NCBI GenBank assembly: GCA_900547455.1
Contig: URGV01000010.1
Span: forward strand, 1 to 64,000
From: an uncultured Oscillospiraceae bacterium
GTDB taxonomy: Bacteria > Bacillota > Clostridia > Oscillospirales > Ruminococcaceae
Direction of reading: 5' to 3'
DNA: 64,000 nt
Of the stretch, positions 1-8,035 are shown piece by piece. The translations under genes were made by a program, and so were the position numbers. Position 1 is the stretch's first letter; every line of letters begins with the position of its first letter. A model generated the notes under the pieces. It was not told the origin of the DNA. It saw only the letters and a list, made by a program, of their open reading frames with translations, and searched no databases.

Positions 1-1172
1 AGGATCAGAATCATCAAGCCAGCTCCCAGCCAAGCAAAGACCTTTTTGTTCTTGGCGATAAAGTCCTTGACCTTATCCGACGCTTTCGCCCGGATGGTTT
101 TACCGGTGGACTTGGTGGTAGTGGAGGCCGTTTGCGTCCCGGCCTTGCGAGCCGCCGCGTATTCCTTCTTGATGTGCTGCTTCTGGTAGTGCTTATTCAT
201 ATTGGCACGGGAAGTCTTCATCTCAGGATTTTCGGCGACCGTCTTCTCAAAATGGAGCTTCCGATCAGCGGCCTCGGCCTTCTGCTCCAGCTTGGACACC
301 TTCTCGAAAGGCTTGTTTGCACTGCGCTCTGTGTGGTGCTGGTAGTGGCGGACAACGGACTCTGCGGCAATCTCTGTCTTATGGGCGGCTTCCACGCCGG
401 AGTTTTCCTGCTCGACCTCATGGATTTTGCCGTGAATGCCGGAAGCGAGGGTATCGCCGACCTTGCGGACGGTCTTATCTGCCTCAAACTGCAATTTGCT
501 CTGTCCCTTGGGGACTTTCAGCTCGTCTTCAAAGTAGAGGCGGGTTTTGCCTTTTCCGGTTTTCTCGTCAAAGACGCGCTCTTTTTTCAGCACCTTCTTG
601 GTGGGCAGCTTCTCACGGGCGGCATCCAGACGCTCATGCGCCTTCTGAGATTTTCGCTCCAACCGTTCAATCCGTCTGGAAGCTGGGGCATCGCCGTCAA
701 GGTCCGGCATCTCTGCGGAGGTTTCCGCCGCTCTTTCCAGAACGGACTCTCCATCAATCTGCCTTTCAGCGCGAGGTCTGCTGACCTTACCGGTAACAGC
801 GGTATCGGCAAATGCTTTTCCGTAGTCAACGGAATGGGTGCGGTATGTCTCAGAGTGCAGAGTGTGAGATGTGGGATCATCGCTGACGGGTAGATCGCCC
901 GGATTGTACTCTTGCGCCGCATCTGCGGACTGTGTTTCGGCTTGAGCCTGACTCACTGCGTCTTCCAGCTCATCAGGACGAAGCTGCCGCCGCTTCTTGA
1001 CCTCTTCGGCAATATCGCCGGTTTCCGTGTCATGGGGCGCGACAAGCTGGGCGTCCTCAAGCCGTTTTGACACTTTTTCTGAGGTGCCTTCGGTAAGGTT
1101 TTCTTCCACAGCGCCGTCTCTGGTCATCCGCAGGACAACCCGGTCTTTTGGCTTCAATTCATCATGAGGCAT
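1..1172 (-). CDS. Conjugative-element wall hydrolase-type protein (CD1107/C40 peptidase-like), N-terminal part only
   Basis: An open frame runs from an ATG at 1172 to the window edge without a stop, giving 390 codons. The visible part is long, hydrophilic and charged (many K/E/A/R residues, likely helical), and ends in the start of a membrane segment around residues 378-390 (AWLGAGLMILI). In Tn1549-type elements the gene just downstream of virB4 and a DNA methylase encodes a large protein with this layout, followed by a NlpC/P60 or CHAP peptidase domain that opens the wall for the type IV channel. That domain lies outside the window, so the function is inferred from position and the N-terminal start MPHDELKPKDRVVLR. 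Its ATG overlaps the methylase stop (TGATG), which suggests translational coupling. Confidence 0.75.
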   Translation of the reverse strand, partial: MPHDELKPKDRVVLRMTRDGAVEENLTEGTSEKVSKRLEDAQLVAPHDTETGDIAEEVKKRRQLRPDELEDAVSQAQAETQSADAAQEYNPGDLPVSDDPTSHTLHSETYRTHSVDYGKAFADTAVTGKVSRPRAERQIDGESVLERAAETSAEMPDLDGDAPASRRIERLERKSQKAHERLDAAREKLPTKKVLKKERVFDEKTGKGKTRLYFEDELKVPKGQSKLQFEADKTVRKVGDTLASGIHGKIHEVEQENSGVEAAHKTEIAAESVVRHYQHHTERSANKPFEKVSKLEQKAEAADRKLHFEKTVAENPEMKTSRANMNKHYQKQHIKKEYAAARKAGTQTASTTTKSTGKTIRAKASDKVKDFIAKNKKVFAWLGAGLMILI

Positions 1173-2155
1173 CAAATTTCACCTCCAATCCGCGCCTCGG
1201 CAAGTTCTTTATATTCAGGATTTAACTCGATCCCGACATAGTGACGGTCAAGCTGCTTTGCGACCATGCCGGTTGTGCCGCTTCCCATGAAGGGATCAAG
1301 GACAACGCCGTCTTTCGGGCATCCGGCAAGCAGACAGGTTTCAACCAGTTTAGGCGGGTATGCGGCATAGTGACCGCCTTTGAAGGGGACAGTGTTGATA
1401 ATCCAGACATCCCGCTTGTTGCGCAGCGGGTTTATCATGTCATCGGTGATCTCGCCATGTTCCCGGCAAAGATTGATGGTTTGCTGCTTTACCTGTCCGG
1501 GGATAGGTTCCCCGTATTTGTTGCTTCCCTTGACCCCACGCTTGAGCCTGCTCGCTGTTCCGGGAGCAATCGGCTCGGAGATTGCCCGGTAGTCAAAGAA
1601 ATACTTCCGTGACTTTGAGAACAGGAAGATGTGTTCATAGCAGCGGGCGCAGCGGTCTTTGACACTCTCCGGCATCGGGTTTTCTTTCATCCAGATAATG
1701 TCATTGCGCAAATACCAGCCGGAGTCGCGGAGCGAAAAGGCCAGCATCCACGGGATGCCGATCATGTCCTTGGGCTTGCAGCCCTCAACCTTGTAGTTAA
1801 GAGCCACAGCCTGACCATTTCTGCCCTTGGGATTTTTTGCGTCCACATAGCCACCCTGATTGCCTTTCCCGGCATAGGTGTCGGAGATGTTAAGCCAGAG
1901 CGTCCCGTCTGAGCGCAGTACGCGCCTGACTTCGGTGAACACTTCCGTCAGGCGCGAGATGTATTCCTTTGGCGTTGCCTCTCTGCCGATCTGCCCGTCC
2001 ACACCGTAATCGCGCAGCGCGTAATACGGCGGGGAGGTGATGCAGCAATGGACGCTTTCATCGGGCAGCGTTTTGAGGACTTCGAGACAATCGCCGGTGT
2101 AAATGTGATCAAGCTGTATGGGGACTCCCTCCTTTCTGCGAGACTTGATGCGCAA
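1172..2155 (-). CDS. Site-specific DNA methyltransferase, beta class (N6_N4_Mtase)
   Basis: This is an S-adenosylmethionine-dependent amino-methyltransferase. The catalytic motif IV TSPPYY sits near residues 40-45 and the SAM-binding motif DPFMGSGTTG near residues 287-296, the IV-before-I order of the beta class. The S of SPPY is more common in N4-cytosine enzymes, but N6-adenine cannot be excluded. No restriction enzyme partner is adjacent, so it probably acts as an orphan methylase protecting the element during transfer. The frame opens with TTG at 2155, directly after the upstream stop, but an AGAAAGGAGG ribosome site lies inside that N-terminus. It points to a start at codon 13 (2119), where the codon is ATA rather than ATG. 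The true start is therefore uncertain. Confidence 0.85.
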   Translation of the reverse strand: MRIKSRRKEGVPIQLDHIYTGDCLEVLKTLPDESVHCCITSPPYYALRDYGVDGQIGREATPKEYISRLTEVFTEVRRVLRSDGTLWLNISDTYAGKGNQGGYVDAKNPKGRNGQAVALNYKVEGCKPKDMIGIPWMLAFSLRDSGWYLRNDIIWMKENPMPESVKDRCARCYEHIFLFSKSRKYFFDYRAISEPIAPGTASRLKRGVKGSNKYGEPIPGQVKQQTINLCREHGEITDDMINPLRNKRDVWIINTVPFKGGHYAAYPPKLVETCLLAGCPKDGVVLDPFMGSGTTGMVAKQLDRHYVGIELNPEYKELAEARIGGEI

Positions 2156-2782
2156 TCAGTCGGAGAAATACTCGTCCGGCTCGTAGTCCTCGTCCTCGTC
2201 CAGCTCATCCTCCCAGCGGTCGATGATGGACTCGGCCTGCTTCGCCGCTTCGCGGTACAGGGAAAGACGATTGCGCTCATAGGCGGCATAAGCGGGGATG
2301 AACTTGCCAAACTCCTGAATGGCGCGGACATCCTTGGTGCGCATATCCGATACCATGTCGATCAGCTCGGCCATCGTCAGCAGATCCTCAATCATGCTGT
2401 CGTACTTCTCCTTGGGGATGGTGACGAAATCATCCTCATACTCGTCTTCCTCATCCATATCAAAAGCGGAAGGAGTGCCGGACACACGGTAGATGTGCTC
2501 TTTCTCCTGAATGGAGTCGAGAATACCGCCGATGACCTCCGTCGCCTCATTGGCGCACTCGGCGATTTCCTCGCGGACATGGAGGTAAGCGCGGTGGTGC
2601 TTTTTCATCTCGTCCTCCTTGCGGATCAGGTTGACCAGCTCCACGGTCAGCCCCATCAGGCCAAAGAAGCTGTCCATGCCTTCCTTGACCTCGCGGAAGC
2701 TCATCTCAACCGGCGTATCGCCGAAAATCTCGGTCATCTCGTCAACGGTGATCTCAAAGTTCTCATTCATATTCTTTTTCAT
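2156..2782 (-). CDS. Conserved conjugative-element protein, unknown function
   Basis: A 208-residue acidic, helical protein with no recognisable enzymatic motif, signal peptide or membrane segment. It is rich in E/D, including a run around residues 120-135 and a C-terminal tail of alternating D/E. It lies between virB4 and the DNA methylase in the transfer operon, with a good ribosome site (AAGGAGG before the ATG at 2782). The position suggests an accessory of the transfer apparatus, but nothing in the sequence assigns a role. Confidence 0.7.
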   Translation of the reverse strand: MKKNMNENFEITVDEMTEIFGDTPVEMSFREVKEGMDSFFGLMGLTVELVNLIRKEDEMKKHHRAYLHVREEIAECANEATEVIGGILDSIQEKEHIYRVSGTPSAFDMDEEDEYEDDFVTIPKEKYDSMIEDLLTMAELIDMVSDMRTKDVRAIQEFGKFIPAYAAYERNRLSLYREAAKQAESIIDRWEDELDEDEDYEPDEYFSD

Positions 2783-2796
2783 AAAGGTAGTCCTCC

Positions 2797-3093
2797 TTAA
2801 TTCTGCAAGGTTTCTTCGGGTTTGGTGGTCATGTAACGATAGAGCATCGTGTCCTTCGGGAAGTCATCCTTGAAGGGGACGATGGTGGAGCCGTAAAAGA
2901 TCAAGCCTTCACCGGCGTTGGAGTTGGTGATGTAGTTCTGCTGGCTGGGCGAGATGTTCAGCGCCTTCGAGAGGATCTGCCGGTCGCCGCTTGCCTGGTT
3001 CAACAGGTAAACGAAGTCCGAGTTCTCAAAAATGTTCTCTATTTCTCTGGAAGCCAGCAAATCCTTGACATTTTGAGTAATTCCGGTTGGGAT
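2797..3093 (-). CDS. virB4: VirB4-type conjugation ATPase, C-terminal exon
   Basis: These 98 codons plus stop encode the C-terminal end of VirB4, beginning IPTGITQNVKDLL and ending MTTKPEETLQN. In uninterrupted VirB4/TraE proteins of this family this stretch directly follows the WKRFRKWGG segment that closes the other coding part at 3445. The two parts are in the same protein order, strand and spacing but are separated by 351 nt with several stop codons. Joining 3445 to 3093 gives GGT ATC (Gly-Ile) and an 811-residue protein, the normal family length. An open frame extends upstream to 3147, but its first 18 codons come from the intervening sequence and do not resemble VirB4. Confidence 0.85.
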   Translation of the reverse strand: MPTGITQNVKDLLASREIENIFENSDFVYLLNQASGDRQILSKALNISPSQQNYITNSNAGEGLIFYGSTIVPFKDDFPKDTMLYRYMTTKPEETLQN

Positions 3094-3444
3094 CTGTGTG
3101 TGATTATCGGACAGCTTTTTATCTGTCCCTCCGGGGATTTCTCCCATTTTCAGCGGTGTGTCACTTCACACCCGGCATAGCATATCTTTTTATCCGACAG
3201 TTCTGCGCTGTCTGCCGAAACGATAGCGGGGACTCGTGGAGCTGTTATATTCCATGCCATCACAGGCTGGGTTCAAGCTCTATGCGTTGCGTGTGTGTCG
3301 GTTATTGCACTGGCACTTCCACTCGGATCAGGATTGCAAAACCCTTTCCGTTTCTTTCCCGCTGATAATCCTGACTGTCTACTTCGGCTTCAATCAGGAC
3401 GGCATACTTTGTGCTCTCATGCAAATCAAAACACAAAGCAATTT
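3094..3444 (-). ncRNA. Candidate group I intron interrupting virB4
   Basis: This 351-nt insertion has the hallmark ends of a group I intron: the 5' exon ends in T (3445) and the insertion ends in G (3094). Two 6-bp perfect pairings lie in the interleaved P3/P7 order: AGCGGG (3363-3358) with CCCGCT (3230-3225), and GCATAG (3285-3280) with CTATGC (3180-3175). The second partner is preceded by a J8/7-like AAAAAGATATG. GACAG/CTGTC (3212-3208/3200-3196) could be P8. A Q-like AATCCTGATCCGAG lies at 3335-3322. The 3' end has three hairpins: GGTGTG/CACACC, GGGA-GAAA-TCCC with a GNRA loop, and GGACAG/CTGTCC. P4-P6 could not be resolved by eye. There is no endonuclease frame. Confidence 0.75.
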
Positions 3445-5583
3445 ACCTCCCCATTTACGGAATCTCTTCCAGATTTCCACGCTGTATGCTGCCGTCTGCT
3501 CTTCCTTCAAGAGCAAATGGAACTCGTCCATGTAGTAGCGGGTCGCCTTATGCTGGGCGCGGTTGATGGTCACACGGTTCCAGACCTGATCCTGCACAAT
3601 GAGCATCCCAAGCTTCTTGAGCTGCTTTCCGAGCTGCTTGATGTCATAGCAGACGAAGCGATTATTCACATCCACATTCGTCCGGTGATTGAAGACATTC
3701 AGCGAGCCATGCACATAGATTTCAAGGGCAGTGGCAATCCGCTGTGCCTCCGGCTCACTCTGACTGCGCAGGATGTTGTAGAGGTCTTCGAGAATAGGCA
3801 TCTTCTCAGGGACCGGATCGGCAAGGTAGTCCTGATACACCTTGCGGACGCTGCGGTCGATGATGGTCTTTTCCACCGGTTGCAGCCCATCCTTGCCGCC
3901 CACAATCAGCTCACACATGGAGAGGATGAAATCAGACTTCAAAGTCAGCGGGTTTTCCTCTTCCGAGTAGTTCACATTGATGTCCAGCGGGTTGATGTAG
4001 TCGGTGCTCACCGGCGAGATGCGGATGACCTGACCGCCGAGCTTCTGCACAAGGGGATAATACTCCACCTCGGGATCGCAGACGATGATGTCATCCTCTG
4101 TGATGAGGAAGGCGTTGGTCATTTCCCGCTTCGCCGAAAAGCTCTTGCCGGAGCCGGGGGTGCCGAGGATCAGACCGTTCGGGTTTTTGAGCTGCTTGCG
4201 GTCAACCATGATCATGTTGTTGGAGAGCGCGTTCAGCCCGTAATACAGCGCCTCGCCGCTCTGAAAAAGCTCCTGCGTCGTGAACGGGACGAACACCGCC
4301 GTCGAAGAGGTGGTCAGCCCGCGCTCAATCTCGATCTGATTCAGGCCAATCGGGAGAGAGAACATCAGCCCTTCTTCCTGCTGGAAGTCCAGCCGCTTGA
4401 GCGCACAGTTGTATTTCTGGGCAATGGAAGCCGTCTGGAAGATGGCGTTTTCGAGCTTCTGGCGGGAGGCAGCGGTATTCATGATGAGGATGGTCACAAG
4501 GAACATTCTCTCGTTGCGCGTCTGAAGGTCCTGCAACAGGCGCTTGGCCTCACCGCCGTAGGTGGCAAGGTCGGACGGGATGATTTCCATGTCATATCCG
4601 CTTCTCACGGCCTTCTTCTGCTCTTCAATTTTCATCTTGTCGAGGTCAGTAATCTTCATCTTGATGCTCTTGATGGCTTTCGCCTGATCAATCGTGCGGA
4701 TATGAAGATTGACCGTGATGTTGCTGTCCATGTCGAGGAAGTCAGCCAGCATCCGGTCATTGAGTTCCGGCGCGAGGATTTGCAGGAAGCTCACTGCGCC
4801 GATGGCCTTGCCCATCTTGAAGCACTTGCCTTCACGGAAGTCGAAGGAAGTGGGCGCGATGAAATCTTTGCTGCTGAGTCCCGTCCGGGCTACCATGTCA
4901 AAGGAAAAGCGGAACGGCTCATTCGAGTCCATGTTGAACACATCATGGAGCACTTTCAGCCGTTCGTAGCCGGACAGCGGCTCGGTCTTCACACCGAGGG
5001 TTTTGAAATTGTTGAGGATGTCCGTCTCAATCCGATCCAGCTTGGCCTTCGCCATGCGCAGGGAGTCGGCCTCAATGCCGAAGGTGATGTACTTGCGCTT
5101 GATGAGGCCGTTGTTGCCCTTCGTGAGCTGGTTTTGCAGCATCTCGGAATACTCGCTGCGGATGTCGTTGAACTCGTCATCCTGCTCCGGGATGTTGATC
5201 TGCTTCTTGAACTCGCTGATGCTCGTCCTCTGGTTGATGAAAGAGAACTGGACAAAAATCGAGCTGTCAAAGTAGTTCAGGAAGTCGCACCAGTTCTCGA
5301 AGATGGCCGTCTTGTCCTCGTTCTGGGCGAGCTGATAGTTGATGTCGTTGAAACGGATAGTCTTTGTATAAAGACGGCTGTTGACCTTGCAGATGCCGTC
5401 GCGGCACATCTCCACATAGGGGATGGTCTGCTGCGCCGATTTGCGGACTTTCTTTGCCTTCTTGTCTTTTTTCTTCTGCAAGACCAGCTTCTTCTTTTCC
5501 TCAGCGGAGAGAAGATCGCCGTACACTTTGCCGTTTTTGGTAAGCCGCTTAGGCTCTGCGGCCTTTTTCGTGCTGCTGTGCAA
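3445..5583 (-). CDS. virB4: VirB4-type conjugation ATPase, N-terminal exon
   Basis: These 713 codons encode the main part of the VirB4/TraE-family ATPase that powers assembly and substrate movement in the type IV secretion channel at the inner membrane. The Walker A motif GTPGSGKS is at residues 474-481 and Walker B YYMDEFHLL near 683-691. The frame continues 16 codons into the insertion before stopping at 3394, so an unspliced transcript would give a 729-residue protein lacking the conserved C-terminus. The start is TTG at 5583, inside the 3' end of prgI (35-nt overlap). A short lysine-rich leader precedes the conserved region. Confidence 0.93.
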
Positions 5584-5932
5584 TCTGCAATTCCTCCTTC
5601 TCTTTGATTTCCTGCTGGATCACAGCGTATAGATTGTTCGTGCGGTATGGCCGCACCTTATCCCTCAGAAACATGGACTTGATCACATGGCCGAGGATTT
5701 TTTCAGCCGGTTGCCCGTCCTTCTCATAGAGAGCGAAGAAGATGAACGGGAGCATGATGACCACCATCAGCATTGCCGAGGTGGAGATGCCGAGGCTCGG
5801 CTTAGTCAAGAAGAAGATCGGAACACCCGCTGCCGCAGCCAGCGCAAAGCAGATGAGCTGGCGCTTCGTCAGGTTGAACATGACCTTCGTCTTGACGCGG
5901 TTCAGATCCTTCGGGACCGGTACAAACGCCAT
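5549..5932 (-). CDS. prgI: PrgI family conjugal membrane protein
   Basis: A 127-residue protein with two membrane segments, near residues 25-42 and 49-69, flanked by charged ends. This is the layout of PrgI/VirB3-like proteins that anchor VirB4 at the membrane. It begins MAFVPVPKDLNRVKTK, a start typical of the family, with AAAGGAGG nine bases upstream of the ATG at 5932. The frame is open further upstream, but that stretch is the antisense-phase shadow of the MT-A70 gene. It sits directly before virB4, the conserved order in Tn1549-like elements, and overlaps it by 35 nt. Confidence 0.88.
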   Translation of the reverse strand: MAFVPVPKDLNRVKTKVMFNLTKRQLICFALAAAAGVPIFFLTKPSLGISTSAMLMVVIMLPFIFFALYEKDGQPAEKILGHVIKSMFLRDKVRPYRTNNLYAVIQQEIKEKEELQIAQQHEKGRRA

Positions 5933-6488
5933 TGGGAACCTCCTTTCCAAGCGTGATGCTGCATTCGACTTCGTTTCCCCAAACATCCCAGCCTTCGGGG
6001 GACTGTCTGGCAAAAAGTTCGATGCGCGGGACATCGCCCATGAGCTGGACGATGCGGTTGCGGGCTTCCTCCGGTTTTTTGGAGTGCTCTTCAATGTGGC
6101 TTATGATGACCTGATGCACGCCAGGGCTTGCCCGTTTGGGATGGCCTTTCGTTGCAAGGATGCAGAGTTCGGCGTTTGCCCGTGTCCAATAGCCCATGCC
6201 CCAAAAGAGGCTGTCGGACACCCGGTTCTGCTTAATCCAGACAAAAGCCGTCGTTTTATATTCAAATCCCCATGCTTCGAGGACTTGGAACGCCTCCTGC
6301 ATACAGGGGAAGGTGATCCACATGAAGAGCGCACAGTCTTTCGCTGCAAGCTCTCCAATGGGCAGAGCCTTGATCTCTTCAAGGCTCATGGTCGGGTAAT
6401 GGCTTTCCGCCGAGCGGCCAAGACCTTTCTTTGAGTAGACCCTGTACCGCCACGGAGGGTCGGCATAAATCACAGAGTATTTCTTCAA
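5802..6488 (-). CDS. MT-A70 family adenine methyltransferase
   Basis: An N6-adenine methyltransferase of the MT-A70 type, carried by many Tn1549-like elements between virB6 and prgI. The catalytic DPPW is at residues 10-13, followed by family blocks such as LFMWITFPCM, the TRANAELCILATKG region and the closing WDVWGNEVE. The family normally ends close to that last block. Here the frame continues about 45 more residues through the whole 5' part of prgI and overlaps it by 131 nt. The extra tail has no family resemblance and looks like loss of the original stop. The ATG at 6488 is preceded by AAAGGAGG. Confidence 0.88.
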   Translation of the reverse strand: MKKYSVIYADPPWRYRVYSKKGLGRSAESHYPTMSLEEIKALPIGELAAKDCALFMWITFPCMQEAFQVLEAWGFEYKTTAFVWIKQNRVSDSLFWGMGYWTRANAELCILATKGHPKRASPGVHQVIISHIEEHSKKPEEARNRIVQLMGDVPRIELFARQSPEGWDVWGNEVECSITLGKEVPNGVCTGPEGSEPRQDEGHVQPDEAPAHLLCAGCGSGCSDLLLD

Positions 6489-6503
6489 GCTGACCCTCCT
6501 TTC

Positions 6504-7373
6504 TCAGTGGGCATTGAATAGTGACTTTGCGAGCGAACCTGTCTTGAACAGAGAGAAGCAGAGAATAACCGTGTAGGCTGCCACCGAAAATAGCGCCGAA
6601 TGGATGTTGGCCGCGATGATCATGTTATTGATGAGCACGGCATAGATGCCGACGCACACCATGATGAGAAAACCTTGGAACGCCAGTGCGAACAAGCCCT
6701 TGAGGTAGTTCGTGCCGATGCTGCCCCATTCGCGGTTGCTCATCGTCGCTATGGGGATAGGCGCGATGCTCACGGTGCAATAAATCTCAATCATACGGCC
6801 ATAGAGGATGACCGTGATGAGGATGGACATTATCTTGAGGCACAGACTGATCAGCAGCGTCTCTATGGACAAACCGAGCAGTTCCCCAATGCCCATCGTT
6901 TCCATGCTGGTTCGCATTTGTTCGAGGGTGGATTCGATGTCGATGTTCGTGTCGCCGCTTATGACTCCGGCTGCACCGGCTACGACATTTTGACCGATGT
7001 CGAAGACCGCCATCACAATGTCAAAGGTATTGGTAACGAGATAAATCGCCACAGCCGCCTTGAAAAACCACTTGAAGAACATCCATGTGTCCATATCATG
7101 CAAGTTGTTTTTCTCAGTGATCATGGAAATCAGCTCGTAACACAGGACAAAAGTGATGATGATACCAGCGATGGGGACTATCACATTTTCGGATAGTCCC
7201 CGGATCATCTGGTATATGCTGCTATCCCATGAAGAGGGCGTTTTGCCTACCTCAGCAGCTATCGTCCCTACCTTGTCGTTGACATCGGTGAACATATTGG
7301 TCATGTTGCTTTCAATCCAGCCGATCAGAAGCTCTTTTATGGCTTCTTCGATTTTTTCAAGGATAAATCCCAA
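6504..7373 (-). CDS. VirB6/TrbL-like conjugal transfer membrane protein
   Basis: A 289-residue polytopic membrane protein with about six hydrophobic segments, for example around residues 62-82, 100-125, 165-190, 225-245 and 255-285. It fits the CD1112/TrbL family of Gram-positive elements, which form the inner-membrane channel of the type IV secretion system. The N-terminus carries an amphipathic helix (FILEKIEEAIKELL). The start is TTG at 7373 with AGGTGG upstream. It follows the two Maff2 genes and precedes the MT-A70 and prgI genes, as usual in this element family. Confidence 0.88.
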   Translation of the reverse strand: MGFILEKIEEAIKELLIGWIESNMTNMFTDVNDKVGTIAAEVGKTPSSWDSSIYQMIRGLSENVIVPIAGIIITFVLCYELISMITEKNNLHDMDTWMFFKWFFKAAVAIYLVTNTFDIVMAVFDIGQNVVAGAAGVISGDTNIDIESTLEQMRTSMETMGIGELLGLSIETLLISLCLKIMSILITVILYGRMIEIYCTVSIAPIPIATMSNREWGSIGTNYLKGLFALAFQGFLIMVCVGIYAVLINNMIIAANIHSALFSVAAYTVILCFSLFKTGSLAKSLFNAH

Positions 7374-7410
7374 TATTTCACCACCTTTCGGTTATGCTGG
7401 GGTTGCCGGA

Positions 7411-7623
7411 TCAGAACAGGCCAGACAGAAGCGGGATAAGGGTCGTGCCGATGAGTACCACACCACCACCGGCCATCAACTGCTTGATTCCTTGGCTCTT
7501 GGCACCGGGATTGTCATTGCCGTACCCCTCCATGAGGTTGACCACGCCCCACACGGCAAGGCCAGCGCCAAGGGCGACAACGAGGGTCTGCAAAACGGTA
7601 ACTGCCTGATTGATAAATTCCAT
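7411..7623 (-). CDS. Maff2 family small membrane protein, copy A
   Basis: A 70-residue protein with two hydrophobic segments, near residues 9-31 and 49-68. This is the Maff2/TrbC-like small protein that precedes virB6 in Tn1549-like elements and may be a VirB2-like channel or pilus subunit. Its amino acid sequence is identical to copy B at 7712-7924, although the two genes differ at about 29 of 213 bases. AGGAGG precedes the ATG at 7623. The functional assignment to a pilin role is inference. Confidence 0.88.
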   Translation of the reverse strand: MEFINQAVTVLQTLVVALGAGLAVWGVVNLMEGYGNDNPGAKSQGIKQLMAGGGVVLIGTTLIPLLSGLF

Positions 7624-7711
7624 AAATGACCTCCTTGTGTTGGAAATTGGTTAAAAATGAAGGGAGAGCGCGGCATTTCGCGCCCTCCCATGTGGATACG
7701 CGAACCGGTTA

Positions 7712-7924
7712 TCAGAACAAACCGGAGAGCAAGGGGATGAGGGTTGTGCCGATGAGTACCACGCCGCCACCGGCCATCAACTGCTTGATGCCCTGGCTCT
7801 TGGCGCCGGGATTGTCATTGCCGTAGCCCTCCATGAGGTTGACCACACCCCACACAGCCAGACCGGCACCGAGGGCAACAACGAGCGTCTGAAGGACCGT
7901 AACCGCCTGATTGATAAATTCCAT
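7712..7924 (-). CDS. Maff2 family small membrane protein, copy B
   Basis: The second, upstream member of the tandem pair. It has the same 70 amino acids as copy A, with all base differences at silent positions. Its ribosome site is AAGGAGG before the ATG at 7924. The 88 bases between the two copies contain no gene. A duplication this diverged in DNA but identical in protein implies strong purifying selection or recoding after duplication. It follows the VirD4 gene and precedes copy A and virB6. Confidence 0.88.
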   Translation of the reverse strand: MEFINQAVTVLQTLVVALGAGLAVWGVVNLMEGYGNDNPGAKSQGIKQLMAGGGVVLIGTTLIPLLSGLF

Positions 7925-8035
7925 AGAGTGACCTCCTTGATTTTTGAGTGTGAATGATTAAAAATGGGCAAAAAAATAGAAGCCCCGTCATTGTTCTGCT
8001 TTGGGCATTGCCCATGCGCAGTGCATGACGGGGCT

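Noticed and set aside
2797-3147. A separate 116-residue gene starting at 3147
   Set aside because: Its first 18 codons come from the intervening sequence, and the rest is the VirB4 C-terminus.
3094-3444. IStron or group II intron as the virB4 insertion
   Set aside because: IStrons carry an IS605-type 3' part and insert after TTGAT, neither of which is present. A group II intron would begin GTGYG, end AY and carry a domain V hairpin, which I do not see.
3295-5607. A 770-codon open frame on the plus strand
   Set aside because: It is the complement of virB4, whose opposite strand has clear Walker motifs. The plus frame gives a leucine/histidine-rich sequence with no family features and no ribosome site.
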